From Capillimicrobium parvum (GTDB lineage: Bacteria; Actinomycetota; Thermoleophilia; Solirubrobacterales; Solirubrobacteraceae), in contig NZ_CP087164.1 of NCBI RefSeq assembly GCF_021172045.1, positions 5,766,001 to 5,830,000 on the forward strand: a DNA stretch of 64,000 bases, read 5' to 3'. Shown here piece after piece: positions 1-9,000 of this stretch. Below the pieces are notes generated by a model. It had not been told where the DNA came from. It did not search any database and saw only the letters and a list, made by a program, of their open reading frames with translations. The translations under genes were made by a program, and so were the position numbers. Position 1 is the stretch's first letter. Each line of letters opens with the position of its first letter.

Positions 1-1631
1 GCGTTGGGCTCGCGGAACTCGATGTACTCGCCGGCCTTGAACTCGATGCCGGTGACCTTCGCCTCCATGTACTCCTGCTGCGGCGTGCCCGGGTTCTTGT
101 GCGTCGAGGCCACGAGCCCGTCCCAGCCGCCGAACACGCCGCGCGGCGGGTCCCACTGGCGGTCGCCCTCGCACGAGAACGTCCCGTCGACGAGGAAGCG
201 GTTGCGCCGGATCACGCCGATGCCGCCGCGCCACTTGCCCGGCGCCGCCGGCTCCGGGCGCAGCTCGTACTGGTCGCAGCGCACGGGGAAGCGCAGGTCG
301 AGCTCCTCGATCGGGTTGTTGCGCGTGTTGGCCATGAGGTTGTCGACGGAGTCCATGGCGTCCTTGCCGTACCGGCCGCCGTAGGAGCCCTCGTTGACCT
401 CGAGGTACAGCCAGTACTCGCCGGTCTCCGGCACGAAGCCCGAGTACGAGCAGAAGTGGATCCCCGCCGAGTTGCCGGCGGTGACCTGCTGGGGCAGCTG
501 GTCGGCGAGCGCGAGGATCGTGTTGTCGACCACCCGCTGCACCTGGCAGAAGCGCGAGAAGCACGCCCGCGGGAAGTTCGGGTTGAAGATCGTGCCCTTC
601 GGCGCGACCACCTCCACCGGCCGGAAGACGCCGTCGTTCTGGGGCACGTGCTCGGGGAACGTCGTCTCGTCGAGCAGCAGCGTGCGGATCGCGTAGTACG
701 CGCCGACGAGCAGCGACCCCTCGAACGGGACGTTGTAGCCCGTCGGCACCTCGGCCTGCGAGCCGGTCAGGTCGATCGTGATCGTGTCGCCCTCGACGAT
801 CACCTTCGTCTCCACCCGCAGGCGCACGCCGCGGTTGCGGGCGTCGTCGTCGAGCCACGCCGTCGGCGCCTGGTACTCGCCGTCCGGGATCTTCGCGATC
901 TGGTCGCGCAGCATCTTCTCCGAGTAGTCCATCCACCCGTACGCCGAGCTCATGACCGTCTCGGTGCCGTAGCGCTCGAAGAGCCGCAGCATGCGGTCGC
1001 GCCCGAGCTGGCACGCGGCCATCATCGCGTTCATGTCGCCGCGGTTCATCGTCTCGGTCCGCACGTTGTCGAAGATCATGCGGTCGACGTCGACGTTCAG
1101 CTCGCCCTCGCGGTACCAGCGCAGGCCGTTGTAGAGCTTGGACTCGGCGTAGACGTCGAACGCGTCGGCGTTGATGCCGGGGAACGAGCCGCCGACGTCG
1201 AGCACGTGGGCGGTCACGGCCGCCCAGCCGAGCAGCTCGCCCTCGTGGAAGATCGGCACGGCCACCGCGACGTCCGGGCTGTGCGACGCCCCGAGGTACG
1301 GATGGTTGTGGACGATGACGTCGCCCTCGCGGATGTCGCCGTCGAGGCGGTCGAGGAAGCCGCGGATGTACCAGGGCAGCGAGCCGATGTGCATCGGCGT
1401 CGAGTCCGACTCGCACAGCTCGCGGCCCTGTGCGTCGAAGATCCCGGCGCCGAGGTCCTCGGACTCGCGGATGATCGAGGAGTACGACATCCGGAACAGG
1501 ACGCCGGCCATCTCCTTGGCGATCGCGTGGAACGCGCCGCCGAGGACGCGCATGGTGATCGGGTCGACCTCGACGCGCTCGCGGGTGGGCGCACCGGGGG
1601 CGCGGCCGACCTCGTACGTGGCAACAGACAT
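1..1631 (-). CDS. hyuB: Hydantoinase/oxoprolinase B subunit (HyuB), C-terminus cut by window edge
   Basis: The reverse-strand frame reads from an ATG at 1631 through the left edge, so about 543 residues are visible and the C-terminus is missing. The protein begins MSVATYEVG and has family-typical segments DPITMRVLGGAF, HNHPYLGASHSPDV and CSYSGFVPETGEYW, as in N-methylhydantoinase B, 5-oxoprolinase and caprolactamase B subunits. HyuB works with HyuA in ATP-dependent opening of cyclic ureides or lactams. It starts 17 bp after hyuA, clearly in the same operon. The exact ring substrate cannot be told from sequence. Confidence 0.93.
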   Translation of the reverse strand, partial: MSVATYEVGRAPGAPTRERVEVDPITMRVLGGAFHAIAKEMAGVLFRMSYSSIIRESEDLGAGIFDAQGRELCESDSTPMHIGSLPWYIRGFLDRLDGDIREGDVIVHNHPYLGASHSPDVAVAVPIFHEGELLGWAAVTAHVLDVGGSFPGINADAFDVYAESKLYNGLRWYREGELNVDVDRMIFDNVRTETMNRGDMNAMMAACQLGRDRMLRLFERYGTETVMSSAYGWMDYSEKMLRDQIAKIPDGEYQAPTAWLDDDARNRGVRLRVETKVIVEGDTITIDLTGSQAEVPTGYNVPFEGSLLVGAYYAIRTLLLDETTFPEHVPQNDGVFRPVEVVAPKGTIFNPNFPRACFSRFCQVQRVVDNTILALADQLPQQVTAGNSAGIHFCSYSGFVPETGEYWLYLEVNEGSYGGRYGKDAMDSVDNLMANTRNNPIEELDLRFPVRCDQYELRPEPAAPGKWRGGIGVIRRNRFLVDGTFSCEGDRQWDPPRGVFGGWDGLVASTHKNPGTPQQEYMEAKVTGIEFKAGEYIEFREPN

Positions 1632-1648
1632 GGGTTCGGTACCTCTCT

Positions 1649-3769
1649 CTAGGCGCTCGCGACGGCGGACAGGCCGCCGAGGAGCCTCTCGCGGGCGGAC
1701 TGGTCGACCCAGATGACGATGTTGCCGTAGCGGTCGACCTCGGCGGTCAGCCCCGGCGGGATGATGGTCGTCGAGTCGTACTGGTTGACGACGGCCGGCC
1801 CCTCGATCTTGTTGCCGGCCCTCAGCGCGTCGCGCGCGTAGAACTTCGTCCGCATCTCGCGCAGCTCGCCGTCGACGTGGAACCACGCCTCGCGCTCGTG
1901 GCGCAGCGCGTCGTTCGCGGTCGTGCCGCCGGCATCCAGCTCGGGCAGCTTGAGCTCGGGCATGATGCCGATGCCGCGCACGCGGATGTTGGGGATCTCG
2001 ATGTCGGACTCCTCGAAGCGCCGCGAGTACTCCTTCTCGTGCGCGTCGTGGAAGTCCGCCGTGACTTTGCCGACCCACGCGTCGTCGATCGCGCCGCCGG
2101 GCACGTCGATGCGCAGCTCGTAGCCCTGACCGAGGTACCGGCAGTCGGCCACCCGCTGGATGACGAGGTTGTCGGCGCGGATGCCGTCGTCCTCGAGCTG
2201 CTTGCGCGCCTGGTCCTCGAGCTCGGCGAACCGGGCCTCGAGCTCCGGCGCGTTCAGCTGCGACACGCGCTGGTAGGTCGTGGTCACGTACTCGTAGACC
2301 GTGTCGGTGGCCAGCAGGCCGAGCGCCGCGGTGACGCCCGGGTAGGGCGGCACGATGACGGCCGGCGTGCCGACCTCGAGCGCGATGCCCGCGGCGAAGG
2401 CCGGGCCGGCGCCGCCCTCGGCGATCAGCGCGAAGTCGCGCGGGTCGAAGCCCTTGCGGACCGAGTTCTCCTCGATCGACTGGACCATCGAGTGGCTGGC
2501 GATCTGGATGGCGCCCAGCGACGCCTCCTCCACCGTCATGCCGAGCTGCTCGGCCACCGGCTCGAACGCCGTGCGCGAGAGCTCGGGCTTGAGCTTCATC
2601 GCCCCGCCGAGGAAGTCCTCGGGCAGCAGCCAGCCGAGGTTCACCATGGCGTCGGTCGACGTCGGCTCCGTGCCGCCGCGGTCGTAGGCCGCGGGGCCCG
2701 GCTGGGCGCCCGCCGAGCGCGGGCCGGAGCGGAAGATCCCGCCGCCGTCGACGTAGGCGATCGAGCCGCCGCCCGCGCCGATCGTGTCGACGTCGACCAT
2801 CGGGATCATCGCCTGGTAGGGGCCGACGCGCGTGTCGAGCAGGTGCTTCATGCGCAGCGCGCCGCCCTGGGCGAGGCCGATGTCGGCCGAGGTGCCGCCG
2901 ACGTCGAGCGTGATCACCGAGTCGAAGCCCGCCTGGCGGCCGACCCAGATGCCGCCGACGACGCCCGCGACGGGGCCGGACATGAGCAGGTTGACCGGGC
3001 GCTCGACGGCCCCCTGCGCGGTCGAGACGCCGCTGGCCGACGTCATGAGGTGCACGCCGGTGCGGACGTTCATCGAGCGCAGCTCGTCCTCGAGCCTGCG
3101 CACGTACGTCGCGACCTTCGGGCCGACGAACGCGTTGAGCGCGACCGTGGAGAAGCGCTCGTACTCGCGGTACTGGGGCAGGACCTCCGAGGAGACCGAC
3201 AGGAACGCCTCGGGGAACTCCTCGCGCACGATCTCGGCCACGCGCGCCTCGTGCGCGTTGTTGAGGAACGAGAACAGGAAGCACACGGCGACCGCCTCGA
3301 CGCCCGCCTCCTTGAGCTTGCGCACCTGCTCGCGCGCCGCGTCCTCGTCGAGCGGCACGAGGATCTCGCCCTCGGCGGTGATGCGCTCGGGCACCGTGAC
3401 CCGGTCGCGGCGGCGCGCCAGCGGGTAGCGCTGCCAGGGCAGGTCCTGGTAGTTGGAGAAGTTCAGCGGCTTCTTGTGGCGCGCGATGTGGAGGATGTCG
3501 CGGTAGCCCTGCGTCGTGATCATCCCGACGCGCGCGCCGTTGTGCTCGATGACGATGTTCGTGGCGATCGTCGTGCCGTGGAAGACCTGGTCGAGGTCCC
3601 CGGGCGTCACCCCGGCCTGCTCGGCCAGCTCCCTGATGCCCTGCACGGTGCCGCGCGAGGGATCGTCGGGCGTCGAGGCGAGCTTGTGGATGAGGACGGT
3701 GCCGGACTCGTCGTCCACGTAGATGAGGTCGGTGAACGTGCCGCCGACGTCGACTCCCAGGCGTTTCAT
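1649..3769 (-). CDS. hyuA: Hydantoinase/oxoprolinase A subunit (HyuA)
   Basis: This 706-residue protein is the ATP-binding partner of HyuB. It opens with MKRLGVDVGGTFTDL, the ASKHA-fold phosphate-binding segment of HyuA, and has a second one, TLDVGGTSADIGL, mid-protein. The size matches N-methylhydantoinase A. The frame stays open upstream to about 4147, but the ATG at 3769 is preceded by GGAG and begins exactly at the conserved N-terminus, so I use it. It lies 43 bp downstream of the MDR oxidoreductase and 17 bp upstream of hyuB. The family hydrolyses hydantoins, 5-oxoproline or lactams with ATP; which one is unknown here. Confidence 0.95.
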   Translation of the reverse strand: MKRLGVDVGGTFTDLIYVDDESGTVLIHKLASTPDDPSRGTVQGIRELAEQAGVTPGDLDQVFHGTTIATNIVIEHNGARVGMITTQGYRDILHIARHKKPLNFSNYQDLPWQRYPLARRRDRVTVPERITAEGEILVPLDEDAAREQVRKLKEAGVEAVAVCFLFSFLNNAHEARVAEIVREEFPEAFLSVSSEVLPQYREYERFSTVALNAFVGPKVATYVRRLEDELRSMNVRTGVHLMTSASGVSTAQGAVERPVNLLMSGPVAGVVGGIWVGRQAGFDSVITLDVGGTSADIGLAQGGALRMKHLLDTRVGPYQAMIPMVDVDTIGAGGGSIAYVDGGGIFRSGPRSAGAQPGPAAYDRGGTEPTSTDAMVNLGWLLPEDFLGGAMKLKPELSRTAFEPVAEQLGMTVEEASLGAIQIASHSMVQSIEENSVRKGFDPRDFALIAEGGAGPAFAAGIALEVGTPAVIVPPYPGVTAALGLLATDTVYEYVTTTYQRVSQLNAPELEARFAELEDQARKQLEDDGIRADNLVIQRVADCRYLGQGYELRIDVPGGAIDDAWVGKVTADFHDAHEKEYSRRFEESDIEIPNIRVRGIGIMPELKLPELDAGGTTANDALRHEREAWFHVDGELREMRTKFYARDALRAGNKIEGPAVVNQYDSTTIIPPGLTAEVDRYGNIVIWVDQSARERLLGGLSAVASA

Positions 3770-3812
3770 GACTGACTCCAGCGTCGCGATGTGTGCAGGA
3801 TCCGGGCTCCTC

Positions 3813-4790
3813 TCATGGACGGAGGAGGATCTTTCCGAAGAAGTCTCGGCTCTCCATCTTCTCGAAGGCGGCCTGCGCCTCCTCGAGCGGATAGCTCTCG
3901 GCCACCAGCGGGCGCAGCAGCCCCCGCCCGGCGAAGTCCAGCACCTTCTCGAGCTCGTCGCGCGTGTAGACGAACGACCCGATGATGGTGTGCTGGGCGC
4001 GGAAGAACGGGATGATGTCGAAGGGGACGACCTCGCCCGCGTGACCGCCGCACGTGACGAGCCGGCCCTCGGGGCCGAGCGACTCCAGCGCCTTCTGGAA
4101 GAGCTCGCCGCCGACGTGCTCGTAGGCGAGGTCGGCGCCCCGTCCACCGGTGATCTCCATCACGCGGGCGGGGACGTCCTCCTTCGTGTAGTCGATGCCG
4201 ACGTCCATGCCGAGCTCGGCCGCCCGGGCGAGCTTCTCCTTCGAGCTGGACGTGCCGATGACATAGGCGCCGGCGAGCTTGGCGAGTTGGATCGCGGCCG
4301 AGCCGATGCCGCTGGAGACCGAGTTGACGAGCACCGTCTCGCCGATGCGCAGGCCGCCGCGCGTGAAGAGCATGTGCCACGAGGTGCCGAAGGCGATCTG
4401 CAGCGCCGCGGCGTCGTCGTCGGAGATCGACTCGGGGACGCTCAGCAGCTGCTTGGTCGGCGCGAGGACGTAGTCGGCGAACCCGCCGGGCCCGGCGACG
4501 CCGATGAACACGTCGCCTCCGAGCAGGTACGGCATGACGCGGTCGCCCTCGGCGAACTCGGTGACGCCCTCGCCGACCTGGTCGACGCGGCCGACGACCT
4601 CGAGGCCGGGGATGTGCGGCAAGGCGATGTCGAAGCGCGAGACGCCTTCGCGGACGTCGACGTCGACGTGGTTGAGCGCGCACGTGTCGACGCGGATGCG
4701 CACGTGGCCGGGGCCGGGCCGGGGGTCGTCGACCTCCTCGATGCGCAGGACGTCCGGGCCTCCGAACTCGTGCATCCGTACTGCCTTCAC
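3813..4790 (-). CDS. Zinc-independent MDR oxidoreductase (quinone-oxidoreductase type)
   Basis: This 325-residue medium-chain dehydrogenase/reductase starts at GTG 4790 (MKAVRMHEFGGPDVL). It has a GroES-like N-domain and a Rossmann NADPH domain with the nucleotide-binding stretch VNSVSSGIGSAAIQLAKLAG. The structural-zinc cysteine cluster of alcohol dehydrogenases is absent, which places it with NADPH:quinone/enoyl reductases. It is the first gene of the leftward operon MDR-hyuA-hyuB, led by a consensus promoter at 4824-4851. It probably reduces an enone or related intermediate; the substrate is not inferable. Confidence 0.9.
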   Translation of the reverse strand: MKAVRMHEFGGPDVLRIEEVDDPRPGPGHVRIRVDTCALNHVDVDVREGVSRFDIALPHIPGLEVVGRVDQVGEGVTEFAEGDRVMPYLLGGDVFIGVAGPGGFADYVLAPTKQLLSVPESISDDDAAALQIAFGTSWHMLFTRGGLRIGETVLVNSVSSGIGSAAIQLAKLAGAYVIGTSSSKEKLARAAELGMDVGIDYTKEDVPARVMEITGGRGADLAYEHVGGELFQKALESLGPEGRLVTCGGHAGEVVPFDIIPFFRAQHTIIGSFVYTRDELEKVLDFAGRGLLRPLVAESYPLEEAQAAFEKMESRDFFGKILLRP

Positions 4791-4823
4791 GCGGTCCTCT
4801 CCCTCGTCGTGGTCAGTCGGCGG

Positions 4824-4851
4824 ATCTTATGCCGGACATCCACCGTGTCAA
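4824..4851 (-). promoter_or_regulatory. Promoter of the leftward MDR-hyuA-hyuB operon
   Basis: On the reverse strand TTGACA (4851-4846) and TAAGAT (4829-4824) are separated by 16 bp, a near-consensus housekeeping sigma promoter. It lies about 34 bp upstream of the GTG start of the MDR gene. An imperfect palindrome (4829-4839) fills the spacer next to the -10 box. Confidence 0.75.
4829..4839. promoter_or_regulatory. Putative operator ATGTCCGGCAT (reverse strand)
   Basis: An 11-bp imperfect palindrome sits between the -35 and -10 boxes of the leftward promoter. It matches the perfect palindrome at 4921-4931 with one change. The GT-N3-AC core fits the operators typical of the FadR/FCD branch of GntR regulators, and such a gene lies at 8158. 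Confidence 0.5.
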
Positions 4852-4907
4852 GCCCCGAGAGCACGCGAAGTGCCGACGAAAATCCCGCAGCAGCGCGGGT
4901 ATCTCGG

Positions 4908-4936
4908 TTGACAGCTGCGGATGTCGGACATATAAC
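4908..4936 (+). promoter_or_regulatory. Promoter of the rightward MaoC-PrpD-acyl-CoA dehydrogenase operon
   Basis: TTGACA (4908-4913), a 17-bp spacer and TATAAC (4931-4936) form an almost perfect housekeeping promoter, unusual in DNA of this GC content. It ends 31 bp before the MaoC start and is followed by an AAGGAG ribosome-binding site at 4957-4962. The perfect palindrome at 4921-4931 occupies the spacer and touches the -10 box. Confidence 0.85.
4921..4931. promoter_or_regulatory. Putative operator ATGTCGGACAT
   Basis: A perfect 5+1+5 palindrome lies inside the spacer of the rightward promoter, where a bound protein would block polymerase. Related sites are at 4829-4839, 9232-9243 and 14523-14534, all in start regions of the same catabolic island. 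I infer a repressor site for the GntR/FCD protein encoded at 8158. Confidence 0.6.
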
Positions 4937-4967
4937 CCGATCCGCTGCGAAAGACGAAGGAGATCCC

Positions 4968-5498
4968 ATGGCCGTGGACCATCCGCCCGCACCGAAGGCC
5001 TGGCGCGGACGCTTCTACGAGGACTTCGACATAGGCGACGTCTACCCGAGCCGTCTCGGGCGCACGATCACCGAGACCGACAACATCTGGTTCACGTGCC
5101 TCACGCTGAACACGAACCAGGTGCACTTCAACGACGAGTACGCGAAGGGCACGCCGTTCGGCAAGCCGCTCGTCAACAGCACGTTGACGCTCTCGGTGGT
5201 CACCGGGCTCACCGTCCCGGACACGAGCGAGAACGCGACCGCCAACCTGTCCTGGACCGACATCAACCTGCCCAACCCGGTCTACGTCGGGGACACCCTG
5301 TGGGCCGAGACGGAGATCACCGCCAAGCGCGAGTCGAAGTCGCGCCCGAACGTCGGGATCGTGTCCGTGCGCACCCGCGGCATCAACCAGCGCCGCGAGG
5401 TCGTCATCGAGTTCAGGCGCACGTTCATGACCTACAAGCGCGACGCCCCGGAGGTCACCGACCTGTTCCCCGGCACCGACTCCGACTGGACCGTCTGA
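4968..5498 (+). CDS. MaoC-family hydratase
   Basis: This 176-residue protein starts at the ATG preceded by AAGGAG five bases upstream. Its hot-dog fold hydratase features are clear: an N-terminal GRFYEDFDIGDVYPS segment and the hydratase-2 stretch LNTNQVHFNDEYAKGTPFGK. MaoC proteins hydrate enoyl-CoA or mesaconyl-/itaconyl-type CoA esters. It is the first gene of an operon with MmgE/PrpD and acyl-CoA dehydrogenase, so it probably acts on a CoA-activated unsaturated acid in that pathway. The stop is 11 bp before the next gene. Confidence 0.9.
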   Translation: MAVDHPPAPKAWRGRFYEDFDIGDVYPSRLGRTITETDNIWFTCLTLNTNQVHFNDEYAKGTPFGKPLVNSTLTLSVVTGLTVPDTSENATANLSWTDINLPNPVYVGDTLWAETEITAKRESKSRPNVGIVSVRTRGINQRREVVIEFRRTFMTYKRDAPEVTDLFPGTDSDWTV

Positions 5499-5509
5499 GA
5501 GGACCCACC

Positions 5510-6907
5510 ATGAGCACCGCCGCCGCCCGCCTGGCCGCCTTCACCTCCGCGCTGGAGATCGACCAGATCCCCGCCGAGGTGGTCGATGCCGCCAAGCTGC
5601 ACCTGCTGGACACGCTGGGCTGCGGCCTGGCCGCCCACGCCCTCGACGTCGCCCCCGACGCGCGGGAGGCGATGCTCGAGCCGGGCACCGCCGGCCCCGC
5701 CACGGTGATCGGCGTGAAGTCGGGCCTGCCGTCGGCCGACGCCGCGCTGGCCAACGGGGTCATCTGCCACGCGCTCGACTTCGACGACACGCACACCGGC
5801 GCGATCGCCCACGTCAGCGTCGCGGTCGTGCCCGCCGCGCTGGCCGCCGCGCAGGCGGCCGGTGCGAGCGGCGCCGACACGATCGCCGCGATCGTCGCCG
5901 GCAACGAGGTCGTCACGCGCCTCGGCATGGCGGCGGGCTCGCTGTTCCACGCCCGCGGCTTCCATCCCACCGGCGTGCTCGGCGTCTACGGCGCCACCGC
6001 CGCGGCCGCGCGCCTGCGCGGGCTCGACGCGGAGACGACCACCCAGGCCCTCGGCATCGCCGGCAGCATGGCGTCGGGCATCCTCGAGCATCTCGCCGAC
6101 GGCTCGTCGACGAAGCGCCTGCACCCGGGCTTCGCCGCCCACAACGGCATCGTCGCCGCGCGCCTGGCCGCACATGGGTCGACCGGCCCGAGCACCGTGA
6201 TCGAGGGCCGCTTCGGCCTCTACAACGCGTTCCTCGGCCGCGACGACCTGCCGATCGACGAGCAGCTGGCGGACCTCGGCGAGCGCTGGGAGACCCCGCG
6301 GATCGCCTTCAAGCCCTATCCCGCGTGCCACTACGTCCACGCGTCGCTGGATGCGACCCGCGAGGTGATCGCCGACACGCCGCTCAAGCCGGACGAGATC
6401 GCGGAGATCGTGGCGATCACGACCGAGGCCGGCGTCTCGCTGGTGCTCGAGCCGCTGGAGGCCAAGCACCGCCCGCGCACGGAGTACGACGCGAAGTTCA
6501 GCCTCCCGTACTCGGTGGCCGCGCTGCTCACGCGCGGCGACGTCGACGTGACGACGTACATCGGCGACGCCATCGGCGAGGAGCGCGTGCTCGACCTCGC
6601 CGGGCGGGTCCGCTACGAGGTCAAGGAGTACGACACGTTCCCGCAGGCGCTGCCGGGCGGCATCCGCATCACCACCACCGACGGCCGGGTGCTCGAGGCC
6701 GAGCTCGACTACCAGCGCGGCGGCCCGGAGAACCCGATGAGCGCCGGCGACGTGGGTGCGAAGTTCCGCACGAACGCGGAGCTCGCGCTCAGCGGCTCCG
6801 ACGTCGACGGGCTCGAGGAGGCGGTGCTCGGGCTCGAGCGCCTCGGTTCCCTGGACGCCCTGAAGGCCCTCGGCCGCGCGCGGGCGCAGCAGGGGGCGGT
6901 CGCATGA
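5510..6907 (+). CDS. MmgE/PrpD family protein
   Basis: The 465-residue protein starts at ATG 5510 after a GAGAGGA-type site. It matches the MmgE/PrpD fold throughout: an N-terminal helical domain with HALDFDDTHTGAIAHVSV, the central GFHPTGVLGVYGAT segment and a C-terminal domain with FKPYPACHYVHASLDA. The family includes 2-methylcitrate dehydratase, cis-aconitate decarboxylase and iminodisuccinate epimerase, all acting on polycarboxylates. It overlaps the acyl-CoA dehydrogenase start by 4 bp. The neighbours favour a branched di- or tri-carboxylate substrate, but the precise reaction is open. Confidence 0.93.
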   Translation: MSTAAARLAAFTSALEIDQIPAEVVDAAKLHLLDTLGCGLAAHALDVAPDAREAMLEPGTAGPATVIGVKSGLPSADAALANGVICHALDFDDTHTGAIAHVSVAVVPAALAAAQAAGASGADTIAAIVAGNEVVTRLGMAAGSLFHARGFHPTGVLGVYGATAAAARLRGLDAETTTQALGIAGSMASGILEHLADGSSTKRLHPGFAAHNGIVAARLAAHGSTGPSTVIEGRFGLYNAFLGRDDLPIDEQLADLGERWETPRIAFKPYPACHYVHASLDATREVIADTPLKPDEIAEIVAITTEAGVSLVLEPLEAKHRPRTEYDAKFSLPYSVAALLTRGDVDVTTYIGDAIGEERVLDLAGRVRYEVKEYDTFPQALPGGIRITTTDGRVLEAELDYQRGGPENPMSAGDVGAKFRTNAELALSGSDVDGLEEAVLGLERLGSLDALKALGRARAQQGAVA

Positions 6908-8088
6908 CGGCGGGCTACGAGCTGACGGCGGAGCAGCAGGACATCCTGCGCACCATCCGCGACTTCGTGGACCGCGACGTCCTGCCCAACGTGTCCCACT
7001 ACGACCACAACGACGAGTTCCCCACGCCGCTCGTGGAGACGATGAAGGAGCTCGGGCTGTTCGGGACGACGATCCCCGAGGAGTACGGCGGCCTGGGGCT
7101 CGACCTCATGACGTACTCGCTGATCGTCAAGGAGCTCTCGCGCGGCTGGATCTCGCTGTCGGGGATCATCAACACCCACTTCATCGCGTCGTTCATGATC
7201 AAGACGTTCGGCACGGCGGAGCAGAAGGACCGGCTGCTGCCGCGCATGGCGCGGGGCGATGTGCGCTCGGCGTTCTCGATGACCGAGCCCCACGCCGGCT
7301 CCGACGTGCAGGCGATCCGCACGCGGGCGGTGCTCGACGGCGACGACTACGTCGTCAACGGGCAGAAGATGTGGGTCACGAACGGCCTGCGCGCCGGCAT
7401 CGTGATGCTGCTCGCCGTCACCGACCCGAGCGCCGAGCCGCGCCACCGCGGCATGACGACGTTCATCGTCGAGAAGGAGCCCGAGGTCTCCGACCTGCCC
7501 GGCCTGACGATCCCGCCGCCGTTGAAGAAGCTCGGCTACAAGGGCGTCGAGTCCACCGAGCTCGTCTTCGAGGACTTCCGGACGCCGGCGTCGAGCATCC
7601 TCGGCGGCCCGGACCAGACGGGCGTCGGCTTCAAGCAGTTCATGGCCGGCATCGAGCTCGGCCGGGTCAACATCGCCGCGCGGGCGCTGGGCATCGCCGA
7701 GCTGGCGCTCGAGAACGCCATCCGGTACGCCCAGGAGCGCGAGGCGTTCGGCAAGCCGATCTCCCAGCACCAGCTCATCCAGGCCAAGATCGCGCAGATG
7801 GCGACGAAGATCCGCGCTGCGGAGCTGCTGCTGCTCGACGCGGCGGCGCGCAAGAACACGGGCGAGCGCGCGGACATGGAGGCCGGCATGGCCAAGCTGT
7901 TCGCGACGGAGATCGCCGAGGAGGTCGCGCTGGACGCGATGCGCATCCACGGCGGCTACGGCTACTCGCAGGAGTACCCGATCGAGCGCCTGTACCGCGA
8001 CGCGCCGCTGCTGCTGATCGGCGAGGGCTCGAACGAGATCCAGCAGCTGCTGATCGCGCGGCGCCTGTTCGAGCGCCACAAGATCTGA
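6904..8088 (+). CDS. Acyl-CoA dehydrogenase
   Basis: A 394-residue FAD enzyme of normal length. The flavin-binding signature AFSMTEPHAGSDVQAIRT, the MWVTNG stretch and the C-terminal signature RIHGGYGYSQEYPIERLYRD are all present. The catalytic base is probably the Glu of GEGSNEIQ near the C-terminus, as in short-chain and glutaryl-type dehydrogenases. Its ATG overlaps the PrpD stop (ATGA), showing translational coupling. It probably oxidises a CoA ester to an enoyl-CoA that MaoC then hydrates. Confidence 0.95.
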   Translation: MTAGYELTAEQQDILRTIRDFVDRDVLPNVSHYDHNDEFPTPLVETMKELGLFGTTIPEEYGGLGLDLMTYSLIVKELSRGWISLSGIINTHFIASFMIKTFGTAEQKDRLLPRMARGDVRSAFSMTEPHAGSDVQAIRTRAVLDGDDYVVNGQKMWVTNGLRAGIVMLLAVTDPSAEPRHRGMTTFIVEKEPEVSDLPGLTIPPPLKKLGYKGVESTELVFEDFRTPASSILGGPDQTGVGFKQFMAGIELGRVNIAARALGIAELALENAIRYAQEREAFGKPISQHQLIQAKIAQMATKIRAAELLLLDAAARKNTGERADMEAGMAKLFATEIAEEVALDAMRIHGGYGYSQEYPIERLYRDAPLLLIGEGSNEIQQLLIARRLFERHKI

Positions 8089-8157
8089 CCATGGCCCGCC
8101 GGCTCCCCTCAGACGGGCTGGTTCAGACGGGGCCCGGGGCTATCCTCCCAGACGACC

Positions 8158-8991
8158 ATGGGGGCCGAGATGACATCCGAGACGCCAGAGTCCGACGATG
8201 AGCTTGCTCGGCACGAGCGGGCCGTCTCTCGGCTGACCGTCCCGGAGGAACGGCTGCCCACCGCCCCGGTGAAACGCGTTCGCAAGGCGTACGAGCAGGT
8301 CTACGACCAGCTTCGCGACCTCATCATGCGCGGCGAGCTGAGCCGCGGCGAGCGGCTGCCCAACGAGGCCGTGCTCGCGCGCGAGTTCGGGGTCAGCCGC
8401 GGCACGGTTCGCGAGGCGCTGCGCGTGCTCGCCGCCCAGAACCTCATCCGCACCGCGAAGGGCGCGGGCGGCGGTAGCTTCGTCACGCTGCCGACCGTCG
8501 ACCACATCTCGTCGTTCCTGCACGCGAACATCAGCCTGCTGTCGGAGTCCGAGGACGTCACGCTGCAGGAGTTCCTCGAGGCGCGCGAGCTGCTCGAGGT
8601 CTTCGCCGCGCGCCAGTGCGCGGTCCGGCGCACGCCGGGCGACCTCGAGCGGATGCGCGACACGATCATCGAGGACCCGGCGAAGCTCGGCACCGAGGAG
8701 CACTTCGTCTACAACAAGGAGTTCCACTCCGCGGTGCTCGACGGCTGCGGCAACACGCTGCTGTGCATCGCCGCGCAGCCGGTGTTCTCCGTGCTGCAGA
8801 CGAACCTGGCCCGAGATGCCATGAGCCAGCGCTTCGCCAAGCGCATCAACGAGGACCACCGCGCGATCCTCGCCGCGATCGAGGACGGCGACGCCGAGGC
8901 CGCCGCCGAGCAGATGCAGCGCCATCTCGCATACCTGAGCCGCACGTACCAGAAGATGTGGCGCCAGAGCACCGGCGTCGACGGCGACTAG
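8158..8991 (+). CDS. GntR-family regulator, FCD subfamily
   Basis: A 277-residue regulator with an N-terminal winged helix (about residues 41-110; NEAVLAREFGVSRGTVREAL is the recognition region) and a C-terminal FCD helical domain. His190, His234 and His256 sit where FCD proteins bind a divalent metal. The ATG at 8158 is used; an ATG at 8170 is also possible. It lies inside the catabolic island and is the only regulator gene there, so it is the natural candidate to bind the GTC(C/G)GACAT elements. Just upstream, TCAGACGGG is repeated at 8109 and 8123, possibly an autoregulatory site. Confidence 0.93.
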   Translation: MGAEMTSETPESDDELARHERAVSRLTVPEERLPTAPVKRVRKAYEQVYDQLRDLIMRGELSRGERLPNEAVLAREFGVSRGTVREALRVLAAQNLIRTAKGAGGGSFVTLPTVDHISSFLHANISLLSESEDVTLQEFLEARELLEVFAARQCAVRRTPGDLERMRDTIIEDPAKLGTEEHFVYNKEFHSAVLDGCGNTLLCIAAQPVFSVLQTNLARDAMSQRFAKRINEDHRAILAAIEDGDAEAAAEQMQRHLAYLSRTYQKMWRQSTGVDGD

Positions 8992-9000
8992 TACCGGCGA

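Noticed and set aside
3770-4147. N-terminal extension of HyuA
   Set aside because: The upstream open sequence lacks homology, overlaps the MDR gene on the same strand, and an internal ATG with GGAG begins the conserved domain.
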